Shown here: positions 23,146-34,531 of the stretch, in pieces
Numbering within the stretch: the stretch's first letter is position 1
Layout: each line of letters starts with the position of its first letter
Program-made: the position numbers and the translations under genes
Assembly (NCBI GenBank): GCA_004380135.1
Contig: QXCR01000157.1
Span: forward strand, 1-64,000
Source: Stemphylium vesicarium
Lineage: Eukaryota > Ascomycota > Dothideomycetes > Pleosporales > Pleosporaceae
DNA: 64,000 bases
Direction: 5' to 3'
The notes under the pieces: model-generated
The model's database searches: none
Told to the model about the DNA's origin: nothing
Seen by the model: the letters and a program-made list of their open reading frames with translations, nothing else

Positions 23146-23944
23146 CTACTCAGCCATCGTCTGATTTCCAGAGAATGGGTCGATACTCGAGTCCGTGATC
23201 CTCACATGCTCAATGAACCGTGCAATGTTGGTTGCATTCTCTGGCGTGTATGTCTTCTCAACCCAATGCAGCATCATATCAATACCGGCTATGACTCCTG
23301 ATGAGCTCCAGATGGGCGGTGATCCTGAGTAATCCTCGACCTATTGCGCGTGAGGTACCCAAGCCGTGTTTAAGTCGGTCTCCACTGTAGAGGACCAAGA
23401 AGATTTGTTTGAAGTTGCCCTCTTGCCATCCAGTATACCTGACCGAGCCGCTAATACAGATCCTGTACATATAGTAAGGACCTGCTGGACTTTTGGCGTA
23501 GTCTTGGGAATGTATTCCATAGTAGCGTTCAAACTCGTCGGGTTGCGCCATCCAGGTCCACCAGGAATGATGAGAACGTCCAGCTCTGGTGCGGTCTCGA
23601 AGGTATGCTTCGGTGTAAGAGATGGGTACACCGAAGAGTTCAGTGGATTCATCGCTGCCATCATTGGGCGCGTAGTGACAGGGTCCAGGGTATCGGCGAT
23701 GTAGACGATGTCTGTTTGGTAAGATTTGCCGATGAATTGAAGAATTTCCGATGGACCGTATACATCGAGCATGTCAAACATGCGAAAGAGGATGATTCCA
23801 TAGGTGCGCGGAATGGTGGTGTTTGACACTATTCATGTCAGTGTGAGTTATCACGAATGACTAGTACGACATACTAGCTTCGACTCTAGTAGATTCAAGA
23901 GCAAGGAGGCAGACCAAGGGCCACACGAACTGCAAGAATCCCAT
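23146..23944 (-). pseudogene. secreted DJ-1/PfpI-family protein with in-frame TAG
   Basis: Exons 23944-23875 and 23828-23146; the intron has a GTATGT donor and AATAG acceptor. The first exon is a signal peptide (MGFLQFVWPLVCLLAL...). Exon 2 reads as a DJ-1/PfpI glutaminase-like fold: YGIILFRMFDMLDVYGP, DVLIIPGGPGWRNP, and the nucleophile elbow TICTGSVLAARSGILDG with the catalytic-type Cys. After 185 residues, WVPHAQ is followed by TAG (23343-23341). The same frame then continues 64 codons with clear family sequence (VEDYSGSPPIWSSSGVIAG, MMLHWVEKTYTPENATNIA) to a second TAG at 23148. Relatives usually have Trp at the stop, so TGG-to-TAG explains it. The truncated product lacks the last strands and helix and is probably dead. 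A sequencing error is the main alternative. Confidence 0.8.
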
Positions 23945-24788
23945 TGTAGCAAATGTGAAATTGTATATGTGCAATAGGAAGTAAAAAAGTGAATCGGCCT
24001 ACTATTTGGAGAATAACGGCTTCACCGACGGCCACTTTATGCTTTTGCGTTTGACACCGTTTGCATCCATTGAGTCGTGTGATCGTTCAGGACGATCGTC
24101 TATTCCGATGCAAATGAACGCAGGATGCTCGGCAGCATCCTCTATCATACGAGGAGCAGCAAGAAATGGGAAATGTGGAAATAAGGCATTCCGCCCCTCG
24201 GTCGTTCTCCATTTCGCGTCATAAAGCATATCAAAGCAGCTGACTGTCTGGCTGTGGAATTTGATTGGGGCAATCGTTAATCGCTACTTCGCGTTAGTAG
24301 GGTCATATACTCGCAGATGTCCTAAGAATCATCGCATATTCTGTTTGCATCAACGGCTAGCATTGCGCTGAAATGCGCAAGTTTCTGCACGACGGAAGAT
24401 GTGTAATGAGATTGGCGAGGGGAGATGAAAGTGCTGGTGGCCCGTGTGCAGGATGCGGGGAAAGCTAAGGGGCAGGAACGCCCCAGAGGCCTATCTCGTC
24501 TCATCACTCTCCACACTGCACCACTATCACAGCATGATTTTTCAGCAAGGGCGGAACGATTATAGTCGAAGATCAAAATGGGATTCAGCATTGCAATGTG
24601 AGAGCCACAGTGCAATTAGACCGTACCAAGACGCGAAGTCATTCTAGCACCGAACGCCAAACGCCATCCCTCGGTGTGTTACGTGGGTGAGTACCCCGTC
24701 ATGAATCATGAATTACAACAACGTAGCTGACAGATGTACAGAAGGGAATGATGCGAAAGTAGAGAGAAAGAAAACCACCCATGCGAAC
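23945..24788. other. intergenic, no gene seen
   Basis: 840 bases between the DJ-1 relic's start and the 3' end of the isocyanide synthase, both on the minus strand. No supported gene or repeat. Confidence 0.4.
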
Positions 24789-26900
24789 CTACGATTGCGA
24801 ACGAATAGAGCGAAGCATGGAAATAATCGGGATCAACTTGCGCAGTCTGTTTCTCTCGTTTGATTGAACAAAGTGTGTGTCTTGCCGGACGAGGGGACCA
24901 ATATCCATGGGCGAGGCTGTTACTGTAGCACCCTTCGCTGCAGTAGGGTCACAGGCGACGACCGAGGTTCTTCTGCGTACAATTGGAGAACCAACGGGAG
25001 AGCGCATCTTGTTCGCGATTGGCGAGAACATGGCTTGTTTGCGACCGACGGGTGAGCAAATAACGATGGGTCTCTTTCCGTCGTCTGTTGGTGAAGTGAC
25101 GACGATCGGACTGTTCTTGCCTACCACAGGCGAGCAAATGATGACAGGCCTCTTCTTCTCCGTGATGGGAGTTACAAGAACAATCGTACTCTGCTTGCTC
25201 TGGTCGCAGACACTGGCCTTCTTTGTAGGGGTAGCTTCGGGGATGAGAAGCTTCGGAGGACCAGCGACACACGCTCTCGTGGTCGACCTGCGCTTTAGGC
25301 TAAAGTATGACCCATCTGGACCGTCCACCCAGGTACCGTCGAAATCTCGGCTCTTCAAAGCTTTCCTAGCTACCTGAGCCTTGGCCAGGTACATGAACTC
25401 ATCGCCCTCCACCTTGATCATACAGTTGTGCCATGGTGTTGGAAGCTGATATTCGTATACAGGGTTGGGCTCGAGTCGTGTCTCAAGGGAATCGATCGCG
25501 CGGACCATGTTTGTTGGCAAGAGACGAATAGCAAATTTGGGGCCTGCGTTGTTGTGTGCATGAATCGAGAGACGAACGTAGTTTGGAAGGAGCAGCTCGG
25601 TCAAGTTGGAGTATGCTTGATTCCTGGACATCATTTCCTCTGCAACAAGGGCAGCTGTCTTCTTCTTTTGCTTACCGCTTAGAGACTTGAAAGAGGGGAT
25701 GTCAGCCAGGTCTTCAAGCATGAAGCGTGTCTGGCCCCGGTAAAGGCCAAGAGCATCGGGCTCTTGTTGTTCGATCAGCTGGCGAATGTGTGCGCGGTCG
25801 GGCCCTCCGATACCGAGCATCAACTTCCGACAAAGCTCAGCCTCTCCGGTGAGCTTAGTCTTGACAGGATGAGGCATCTGATGTGAGTTGAGGAGTAGCT
25901 TTTGTAGGCCCTGGAAGCCGTCTGATTCAGCTGCGAAGATGTTCTTCAGGCCCTTGAATTTGATGGCCAGGACAGGGCCAACGCTTTCCGGATATCGCTC
26001 CTTGTATATGGCGGCCATGCAGGCATCGTATGTGTCGATCATCTCATCATCAACTCCGACTGTTGATGGTTAGCTGATAACCCAGATTTGAACGTCGACA
26101 TAGCACTTACTACAGTCCGAGAAGACGTGGCCATCATTGATGATCCACATTGTCGCGCCAGGCTCATACACAGTATTGACTTCCTTCACGAACTCATGGA
26201 GCACATCAATGGCGATGTGCTCAGCGAGATCTGGACTGATACCGCCGACCTTGTTTGGGTTGGGCGACTTGCAGGGAAATGCAGGTAAGGCCAACTGAAT
26301 CGGGAGATTCTGATCGACGTAGCCGTAAACCCGGTTTAGGAAGGCTTCTTTGCCACAAACATGCCACTGATCATCCTTAGAAATGTTCTTGAGCCTCCGC
26401 TCGAAGATTTCGGCTATTTTCGAACAGGTCTCCCGATGCTTTGTTGCCCACGGAGTAGTCGATTTCGAGATGTGAGAGAACGGTTGAAACTCGGTTTCCA
26501 GAAGAATGAAGCGCTCTGCCCATCTTCCGAAGCCATCAGCTTTGACACATTTCGGCCTCGATGTAAGAATGCCCAGAAAGAGGCCGTTGTCGTGCTCAAT
26601 CTCGGACACTTGTGTGCTGAGCTCTTCTCCTTGATATGACGGTGGAAAATTCGAGCGAATCTTAAGAAGAGCTGGAATGTCGGCGTTGATTTGAAGAGAC
26701 TTGATGGCTTTGCCAGACGGGAGCTCGAGCTTGGTCCATGACTTGTCCGTGGCGCACACGATATCCCTCAACCGTGTCCAGATCTCGGGAAGTGGTTTGG
26801 AGTTGCTTCCTTCCACTGCCAGAAGTTCACCAGCGGTGTTCCTCCAGTACAAGCCCTGGATGCAGTGATAGGTGTTGATGGATTTGTTCAGGGGTGCCAT
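24789..26900 (-). CDS. DIT1/PvcA-type isocyanide synthase with repeat-bearing tail
   Basis: Two exons, 26900-26111 and 26059-24789, 686 residues; 51-nt intron (GTAAGT donor, CTAAC branch, ACAG acceptor) falls inside the signature SDCIGVDDEMIDTY (about 261-274). Further family marks are NLPIQLALPAFPCKSPNPNKVGG and EPGATMWIINDGHVF. Such enzymes turn an amino acid's amino group into an isonitrile; yeast Dit1 uses tyrosine for spore-wall dityrosine. After the about 280-residue core, a second region runs to residue 530 and then an unusual low-complexity tail (about 553-630) of degenerate units such as RPVIICSPV, SPIVVTSP, RPIVICSPV and SPVGSPIV. The gene is divergent from a CYP56-like P450 across 912 bp, as DIT1 and DIT2 are in yeast. 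The substrate cannot be read from the sequence. Confidence 0.9.
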
Positions 26901-27812
26901 TATTGCAGCGTAACGACAAGGCTTTGGATGCCACTAAAGTGAAGCGCTCCGTCTGGACAAAGGGATTAGAGAAGGCGAATATGCAAAAGGCTGGGTGATT
27001 GACTGGATTACCATCAACCCGCCCGCTTCTAATATATCAAAGAGACATAACGCATGTGTTTCAATATTCACAAAGACCATTGCCCCACGGTGTCTAAGCG
27101 CGACCAGCTTAGCCTGCTGCGGATGGCAGTAGAGCAAGCTCCACGTCGCGCTTCCCGTACACTGACAGGTGCGCTAATTTCGGTAGCTTCCAGCCTCGCT
27201 ACGACAGGGTCAGCTCACCAACTTGGCCGCCGGGTCACATATGTCGGGCGGCAGTGCCGGTCTCTTGCATGTTTTGCGACTGTAATATTGCCAGTGACAT
27301 GCTCCCGTCTACTGAACAGAAAACTTGGCATGCGCAGCGACATTACTGGGGGCTGAAGCGAAGGGGCGCGGAGGGTGAGCCGTCTGGCACGGGCGCACAT
27401 GTTACAACTAGGCCCGGCATGAACGACGCTACACTGGCATGAGCTGAACGGTCGTGGCAGAGTTATCGCGATTCCGCCAACCTGAGAAGCCCATGGGAAT
27501 GCACGCCATGCGCTCCTTGGCAGCGTTAGCTAAGCTGAAGGATTTCCATCCTTGCTTAGCCATTGGCGTGGAATGCCAAGTGTCACACATTGATCCGAAT
27601 GTTACCATCCAAAGCTCCTTATTTTCTAAATGCGGGTGCATGGGACTTTGAGGTATACAGGGTTTATGCGCCACCAGTGTTCGCTTCTGTCTTTAGCTTT
27701 TGCTCCAGAGCACCGCCCCCAATGTAAGGCTGAGATGCTACTTGCATCGCAAGCTGGCTCCATATGTTCTCCATCAAAGCGGTAATCACCGGTGTCATAG
27801 TCCTGAAAGCAA
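26901..27812. promoter_or_regulatory. 912-bp divergent promoter of isocyanide synthase and P450
   Basis: Shared upstream region of two divergent biosynthetic genes; no gene inside. It holds one TTTGCTC (27699-27705), the core of yeast Mac1 copper elements, 108 bp before the P450 ATG and lacking the usual next base. No clear TATA box was found. Confidence 0.5.
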
Positions 27813-29351
27813 ATGTTTGACATTATGGTTTCCTACCTTTCTCTAGTGTTCGTTGCAGCATTTGCTGCCGTGTTTGCTACTGTTTTGTTCTTCATCCACC
27901 TTTTCACACCCCCGAGAGACTTTCCCAAAGATATCCCGACCATCCCCTTCTACTACGGTCTTTTGCCTCTTTTCAGAGACGTCGATCAAGCTGAACTGTA
28001 TCGACGATACCTCCAAGAGCCATTAGCGAGATATGGCGCAGTCAAGCTGTTTTTCGGTGGACAATGGAACATCCTGGTGACAAAACCAGCCTATGTTGCG
28101 GAGATTTTCAAACACGAAGATATCTATGCCAAGTCTGGCAATCAAGTCAAGATCCCGCACAGTGTACTCGCAGGGTATACCGGCGAGAATATCATCAGTT
28201 CGCATGGCGAAAAATGGAGACTATACCAACGCGTCATCAAGCCAGCGCTCCAAGCTGATCAGGATTCTGAGCAAATCTGGAAGAATTCTAGGATTCTGAA
28301 GGACATGTTCCTTAGCAATTCGAAACATTCTGGAGGCAGTGGAGTTCCGGTATACTCCCCGCTCCACAGATACGCGCTTGCAAATCTCTCAGAAGTCTTG
28401 TATAGCTCTAGCTTCGAAACATTGCAGCATGCGGATGCGCCACTTCACATGCTCCAAATGAAGATCAAGCCAATCATCTTCCATCCGATATTCATGAACT
28501 TCCCGTTCTTGGACTACCTTCCTTTGAAAATACGAAAGTTCGGTCGTGCGCTTAGCATACAGTTCCGCAGCACACTGCGGAATGTCATCACAAAGGGCCA
28601 CACTCAGCACGTATGCAACGAAAACGATCGACAAAATGTCGCCTGCCGGCTACTTGGTTCCTATCGTGAAGGGCTTCTGAGCGACAAAGACCTTGACGAC
28701 AACCTCGTCAGTACTTTCCTCGCCGGGCACGAAAACCCACAGCTGGCACTCATGTCTCTGATGTACCTTCTCGGTACACATATCCACATCCAGGAAGCTG
28801 TTCGCAAAGAGATCTCTATCCTCTTTCCCGAAGATGCACCTGCAGACCACCAACCTTCGTACGCCGATGTACGCAGCCTTCCTTTGCTCACATCCGTGCT
28901 CTACGAATCCCTCCGTATGTTCCCACCCATCTCGCAACTCATCAATCGCCGAACCACAACCCCTGTAACCCTCGGGAACAGGATTTCCATGCCCGCTGGT
29001 GTGTACGTGGGCTACAATGCGTACTCGACAAATCGAGATACGGACTTCTGGGGCGCTGATGCCGAAGAATTCAGCCCTGGGCGGTGGGGTACTACGAATG
29101 AGGACATCAACCAACTTTACCGCCGCGCTAACTCCAAAAGCGCTTTCATAAGCTTCCATGGCGGCAGGAGAGCGTGTTTAGGTCAGAAGTTCGCCATGCA
29201 GCAGCTAAGGATTACTCTGGTGCAGTTGCTGAGGTGTGTCAGGTGGAAAGTAGATAAGTCTTGGGATGGAAGGATGACGCCTGCAGGACCGTTGTACCCC
29301 CGGGGCTTGAAGTTGAAATTTGAGAGTATAGATGGGGCTGCAAAGACTTGA
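27813..29351 (+). CDS. cytochrome P450, CYP56/Dit2-like
   Basis: Single exon, 512 residues. The N-terminus is one membrane anchor (about 5-30) followed by a Pro-rich hinge (TPPRDFPKDIPTIP), so the protein is tethered to the ER. The I-helix reads FLAGHENPQ, lacking the usual acid-Thr pair; the K-helix ExxR is ESLR; the heme loop is FHGGRRACLG with thiolate Cys455. The AGHENP type of I-helix and the general layout point to the CYP56 family, whose yeast member Dit2 couples the Dit1 product. Its divergent position beside the isocyanide synthase supports joint action on the isonitrile intermediate. The exact reaction is unknown. Confidence 0.9.
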   Translation: MFDIMVSYLSLVFVAAFAAVFATVLFFIHLFTPPRDFPKDIPTIPFYYGLLPLFRDVDQAELYRRYLQEPLARYGAVKLFFGGQWNILVTKPAYVAEIFKHEDIYAKSGNQVKIPHSVLAGYTGENIISSHGEKWRLYQRVIKPALQADQDSEQIWKNSRILKDMFLSNSKHSGGSGVPVYSPLHRYALANLSEVLYSSSFETLQHADAPLHMLQMKIKPIIFHPIFMNFPFLDYLPLKIRKFGRALSIQFRSTLRNVITKGHTQHVCNENDRQNVACRLLGSYREGLLSDKDLDDNLVSTFLAGHENPQLALMSLMYLLGTHIHIQEAVRKEISILFPEDAPADHQPSYADVRSLPLLTSVLYESLRMFPPISQLINRRTTTPVTLGNRISMPAGVYVGYNAYSTNRDTDFWGADAEEFSPGRWGTTNEDINQLYRRANSKSAFISFHGGRRACLGQKFAMQQLRITLVQLLRCVRWKVDKSWDGRMTPAGPLYPRGLKLKFESIDGAAKT

Positions 29352-31828
29352 GATGATCTGAAGTTTCGGGTACGTTTTGATATGAGTCTGTTCTTCTTTT
29401 CTGCTCTTGGGACTATATGATACACCGGCCTCATATCTCATTTCCACTCTGAGTTTATAGCTTCAAGATGCGATTCATAAGTCAAATTGTGCTATCTCAA
29501 TTGCTATCCCTTTGGTATTGTTCCCTGCAACCATCAAACCCGCTTTCACATGCAAAATAAGCATACTAATGGCTTCAATAGTTGTCATCGATGCGCGCAT
29601 GAAGGACGTCAGCAACACAGGCCTTCATGGTCTAGGATCCAAAAGCAATGTGCGTTGCTAGCACGCTTTCAAGTCATGAATGATCACTCGTCCTTGTCAT
29701 GCCTTCAAGGTCGTACCTAGGTAGTCTGCCAAGACGCGCCCACTATGCGTCTTACGTGGGGTATGATAGTAAGCACGCATATGTAAGATCGTGACGGAGC
29801 GGGCTCTAATATTACAGGCATATACACCGGTCAAATTGTAGAACACCTATTGCTGACCCGTGTTATTACCCTTGTACGCCATCAAACACTACACGAACTC
29901 CCGTCTTATCTCTATGGAATACCTAGGTAGCCGAACAACATTTGACGCGTTATTCCATGAATCCTTCAGCAGTAGTCTCGTAAGAAAAGTGGGCCGCATG
30001 AAAGCTCGCGCCACTTATAGTATATCCAAGTTGGAAAAGTTGGCGAATAAGGTCAGTAAGCACCACCCGGGCCAATGATATTCTATGGTGTGAACTCTGA
30101 CTCGCACCCGCATCAAGTTCTAAGCGTTCCATAAATCACGTGCCCTGCTTACTGCAACTTCTTTCAATGTTACATCTCATCAGATTGTGTATCCGAGCAA
30201 AGGAATCAAGTGATGTGCGAAGGATTCGACTTCGGGTCCGCGAAGCCGGCCATGCCAAAAGATCGGTTGTTGCAATTCTGTGCGTAAGTTGCACAAAGAA
30301 GGGCGATGACCCGATGGAAAGACCAGTAAACCGAATGTAGCATCGCCATATTGTTTTGGAGATATATGTGCATCATACGGAATGTACACTGATGATCTTC
30401 CAAGGCTTCCTGCTGGAAATCAGATGTTACCGTCTATAGATCTCATCCAGCTTTCATTGAGCCTCAACCTCGCTATCCGAGTCGAACATGCATTGATTTC
30501 GGTCCAAGATCTGATACTAGCAACGAGCAAGTCCGAAAGGCGAGATTTATTAGCTGCATATCAAACGCCACATTGTCAGCTCCAAGCGTATACTCGAACC
30601 GTCAAGTGAGGGATGCCGTTCGCAAGACGCGACTGTTGCGAGACGCATACAATGCAGAAATCCAAGTTCTTGGTCGGAGGAAGTTCTTCCGTCTGCAGTG
30701 ATTAGCTTCTTGGTGTTAGCGACTTACTGTATCGCCTTCCTGCGGACTGCATGCCTTCTAGTGTCCTCAATGTGGCTAAGATCTGAGGCTATACTCAAAA
30801 TCAACAGATTATCAATTTCCTACTCCGTCGTATCCATATTAGCGAGGCCGGGTACATCCAGCGTGCACACATGTGCTGCACCAGGCTGAGAAAAGTGGAC
30901 CCATGCGAGCTTTCGCGGTTTCTGCATTAAATGGCCTGTGATAAGTTTGGAAGCCATTCGACTCCCTGACCAACTTCGGCAGTGCTGTGATACATCGCCC
31001 TTCACTCTCAGCGTGTTGTTTGTGCGGCGCAGTTCTGTAGATGCTGCTCCTCGGCTGAGTGTGGCGCTAGGCGATTCAGCCTCACGCCTCCCCCAGCTAT
31101 TCGGGTCAGATGGTATCAGACAGGCGCTAGCATAATAGACCTGTTTTTTTTTGGTGCACTGTATCAAACATGGCATTGATCCAGAACAAAGCACAAACAG
31201 TGCCTGATGTTGAGATGCGGGATTGCGTAGCCGTGTACTGTCAGCCTGCTTCCTACGCTTCGCTGGTTGGTAGGGCAAATTTGCCGAGCCATTGCATCTT
31301 TTCCTACCAACGCAATGCAGTGAGAAACGTTGAGTGTGAACCCCCACCATGAATGTCAAGATGAGATCAGCAATCCCGTTCACGAAAGCAAGCGCGGAAC
31401 GGGTCCGTGCCGTCTTCAACGCCAACACCAACAATGCAGCTCCCAGGATGTAATGCGGCTAACGACTTTTGGAGCCAAAATCGTTGGTCATTAGGCGATG
31501 CACAAGCGTGCGTAGGATGCGCCCAAGCGTTGCTCTGGCTGAGCTGGCCACAGCCGGGACGGAAATATCCCCTTTGTGCCAGGGAGCATCCTCAGCCGGA
31601 CAAGTTAGAGGCGTGGCTATGCTGCAAGGCCTCCAAGAGCACAGCAAGCACGCCTGGAACAAGGTCTCGGGGCGTACGGTCATCTTCGGCGCACAACCAG
31701 GATGTATGCTCCTCCAAGCACAGGGCGGTGCTAAGCGATCTGTCCCAAACATATCAGGGTCTCTATGTGCTTCCATCTCAGAAGATCGCAGGCTGTTTGG
31801 AAAGATTCCGTCTTGATCCTCTTGCACT
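29352..31828. other. 2.5-kb gap inside the biosynthetic locus, no gene supported
   Basis: No defensible gene. Frames of 150-200 codons at 30.8-31.9 kb overlap on both strands and show no domain; none splices into a recognisable protein. Includes a T-tract near 31141. It may be decayed sequence of a lost cluster gene or simply spacer. Confidence 0.4.
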
Positions 31829-33388
31829 ATGCGTTCTCCAGTCGATTTCGAAAAGGCTCATCACTATGACCGATGTCGCGAAAGCATCGACAGCGATGAA
31901 TATCCTTCGCCAAATACTACTGATGAAACTCGACAATCATTAACAAACGATGCTACTGTGGCGCCTCCTCCACCTCCTTACTCGGCTTTCTCGGTCAATC
32001 GCAGACGGTTCATTCTGGCTGTCGTTACGGCGGCTGGCTTCTTTGGACCACTATGCGGAGCAGTCTACTTGCCCTCGCTCAAGCTTTTCCAGACAATTTT
32101 CAAGACATCAGAGGCGGCTGTGAATGGAACGGTGTCGATGTACATGGTCGTGTTTGCTATTGCAGTACGTAGTCCATGCGAATAGTTCGGACGCCTTGCT
32201 AACGTTGACTAGCCACTCTTTGGTGCGGCAGCTTCAGATATCGGCGGTAGAAAGACAGTGTATATGGTCGGTCTGGGTAGCTTCCTCATCGCAAACACGT
32301 TGCTTGCCGCACTTCCAGCTCATATTTCACTGCTGTACTTTCTCCGCATTTTCCAAGCCTTTGGATCATGCATCGTCTTTTCCGTTGGAGCCGGTACAGT
32401 CGCAGACATTACTGAACCCGCGAGACGCGCATCAGCTCTAGCATGGTTCCTCATGGGACCTCAGCTGGGTCCCATCCTTGGCCCATTGATCGGCGGGCAA
32501 TTCGCAACCGAGACAAAATGGAGATGGGTCTTTGGTTTCCTGTCATTGGCCAGTCTTCCGGTATATCTCGCCATCGTCTTTTGCATGCCGGAGACTCTGC
32601 GATCTCTGGTTGGCAATGGTACTGCTCTCGCACGTCAGCCCTGGATCAGCGTCCCCAAGTTTCGAACCAAGTGTTGCACAGATGTGAACGTCCCAAAAGC
32701 TCCTCGGCCGTCGTTCCAAAAGTTCATGCATCTTCTCAAATACCCACCTCACTTGATCGTCTCCTTTAATGGAGCTTTCCAGTTCGCTGGTTTGTACGGA
32801 ATGTACGTTTCTTTTCCTACCATCTGGCAGGATGGCTACAATTGGACTACGGCAGAAGTTGGTTATGGCTTTCTTTGTCCTGGTATCGCCATGTTCGTCG
32901 CCTCCATCTTTGTTGGAAGGCTTTCCGATTATATGCGGAAGAAGGCCATCGCCAACAGCCCAGACGGCAAAGTAGCACCCGAACGACGGATCGCGATCCA
33001 AATCCCCGGATTTCTTATTGCGGCAGCTGGGAAGATAATGTTTGGTTGGTTTACGCATAACCGCGTCCACCCGGCCGCGGGCCTCTTCGGCTCTGCTCTC
33101 GCATCAGTCGGTGTCTCTGTAGTCTTTGTGACAAGTACCTCCTTCCAGACAGAATGCGACCCCACACAGACTGCGAGCTTAGTGGCACTTGGAGGTTTCC
33201 TCCGTAATGTCGCTGCCGCAATATGTGCGGTCATCATGGGCAGTCTCCTGGACAAGATGGGATGGGGGTGGGCTTTCACCGGCTTGGGAATACTGGATCT
33301 CTTATGCATACCAGGGATCCTGCTAATCATGGTTCGCGGCGCAAAGTTTCGCGAATTGCTCAAGCGCGATCAACAACAGAACAAATAA
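31829..33388 (+). CDS. MFS transporter, DHA1 family (Dtr1/Qdr/Flr1-like)
   Basis: Two exons, 31829-32164 and 32213-33388, 503 residues; 48-nt intron (GTACGT donor, CTAAC branch, CTAG acceptor). A cytosolic Ser/Pro-rich N-terminus of about 60 residues (APPPPPYSAFSVNRRR) precedes 12 membrane spans. Visible family marks are the loop 2-3 motif SDIGGRKTVY and the antiporter motif C segment (FLMGPQLGPILGPLIGG), typical of drug:H+ antiporters. In yeast the DHA1 member Dtr1 exports dityrosine precursors made by Dit1 and Dit2; linkage to those homologues here suggests export of the isocyanide-derived product. That substrate is inferred from context only. Confidence 0.9.
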
Positions 33389-33810
33389 TGCGATGGCAGC
33401 TCTGACAGTAAAGAGTAGCCCTGCACGCTCGATGGGTTTGGATGGGATCTGGTTTATCTGCATAGCGAGGCGTTGTTGGTAATTTGAGTTTCGGTATAGA
33501 TAACATATGAATTACACATCCTTGAAGCGTTCCTGGAATGCGTGCGATAATGTGTCAATGACAACTATGCCGTAGAGATGAAATCGGTGCGATGAGTGTC
33601 TGTACAGGCGTATAGCCTCGGAACCTCGGAACTAGGAACCTGCGAGCAAGGGCGAGTTTGGCCGGCCATGTCGGGCTCCTTCCGCCTCATTTGTCAGCAC
33701 CTTTTGCCCTTCATAAGGATATAAAGACAAGGAGAAGCGATGACATCACTTCAGCAGCTCTTTGAGTCTCGCATAACTTCATCCTGGCGTTCAGAGCAAG
33801 TTTACACAAA
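33389..33810. promoter_or_regulatory. intergenic with promoter of the DsbA-like gene
   Basis: About 420 bases. A GATATAAAG element near 33717, about 90 bases before the downstream ATG, is a plausible TATA box. No gene seen. Confidence 0.4.
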
Positions 33811-34531
33811 ATGACCAACTTCCAGGTCAACATCGTCAGCGACACTGTGTGCCGTAAGTTCTCCCTAATCTATCGTAGGTATTAATGGGATGTCTAAGAC
33901 TAACAAAACTTCAGCATGGTGCTATGTTGGCAAGAAGCGATTGGAAAAGGGCATTGCAGCCTACAAGGAGAAGCATCCTGATTCCAAGGACACCTTTTCC
34001 ACATCATGGTACCCCTTCTACCTCAACCCAGATGCGCCAAAGAGCGCCGACAAGCAGCAAATGTACGAGTCCAAGTTCGGTAAAGAGCGCACAGCAATGA
34101 TGCAGGAGCGCCTGTCCGAGATTGGTAGAGCTGAAGGCATCAACTTCAAGTACGGCGGCAAGACAGGCAACACACGCGATTCGCATCGCCTTGTGCAGCT
34201 CGGGAAGACCAAGGGGCCTCAGATGCAGACGCGTGTTATCGAGGAGCTCTTCACTGCATACTTTGAGCAGGAAAAGGACATCACGAGCCGAGACATCCTA
34301 ACCGAGGCAGGCGTCAAGGCTGGGCTTGAAGAGAAGGACATTAAGGAATGGTTAGAGTCAGGCAAGGGAGGCCCAGAAGTGGACAAGGAGGTGTTGCAAG
34401 CGAGGCAGCAGCAGATTTCTGGTGTCCCGAACTTCACCATCAACGATCAGTATGAAATCGGTGGGGCACAAGAACCGGCTGCCTTCGTTCAGCTTTTTGA
34501 GCGTTTGAAAAGGCAAGAAGGGAGTCTATAG
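33811..34531 (+). CDS. DsbA/FrnE-like thioredoxin-fold oxidoreductase
   Basis: Two exons, 33811-33853 and 33915-34531, 219 residues. The 61-nt intron (GTAAGT donor, CTAAC branch, TTCAG acceptor) splits the active-site codons and joins to give CPWCYVGKKRLEKG, a CxxC site at residues 14-17 right after the first strand (FQVNIVSDTV). The helical insert contains GKTGNTRDSHRLVQLGK, and a cis-Pro segment SGVPNFTIN precedes the last strand, both usual for the FrnE/2-hydroxychromene-2-carboxylate isomerase-like DsbA group. No signal peptide, so probably cytosolic. Some fungal biosynthetic clusters carry such proteins, but many lie outside clusters; the role here is open. Confidence 0.92.

Noticed and set aside
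30820..31943. Overlapping frames of about 180-204 codons, considered as a cluster gene or transposon remnant
   Set aside because: No transposase, reverse transcriptase or other motif, and no terminal repeats seen.
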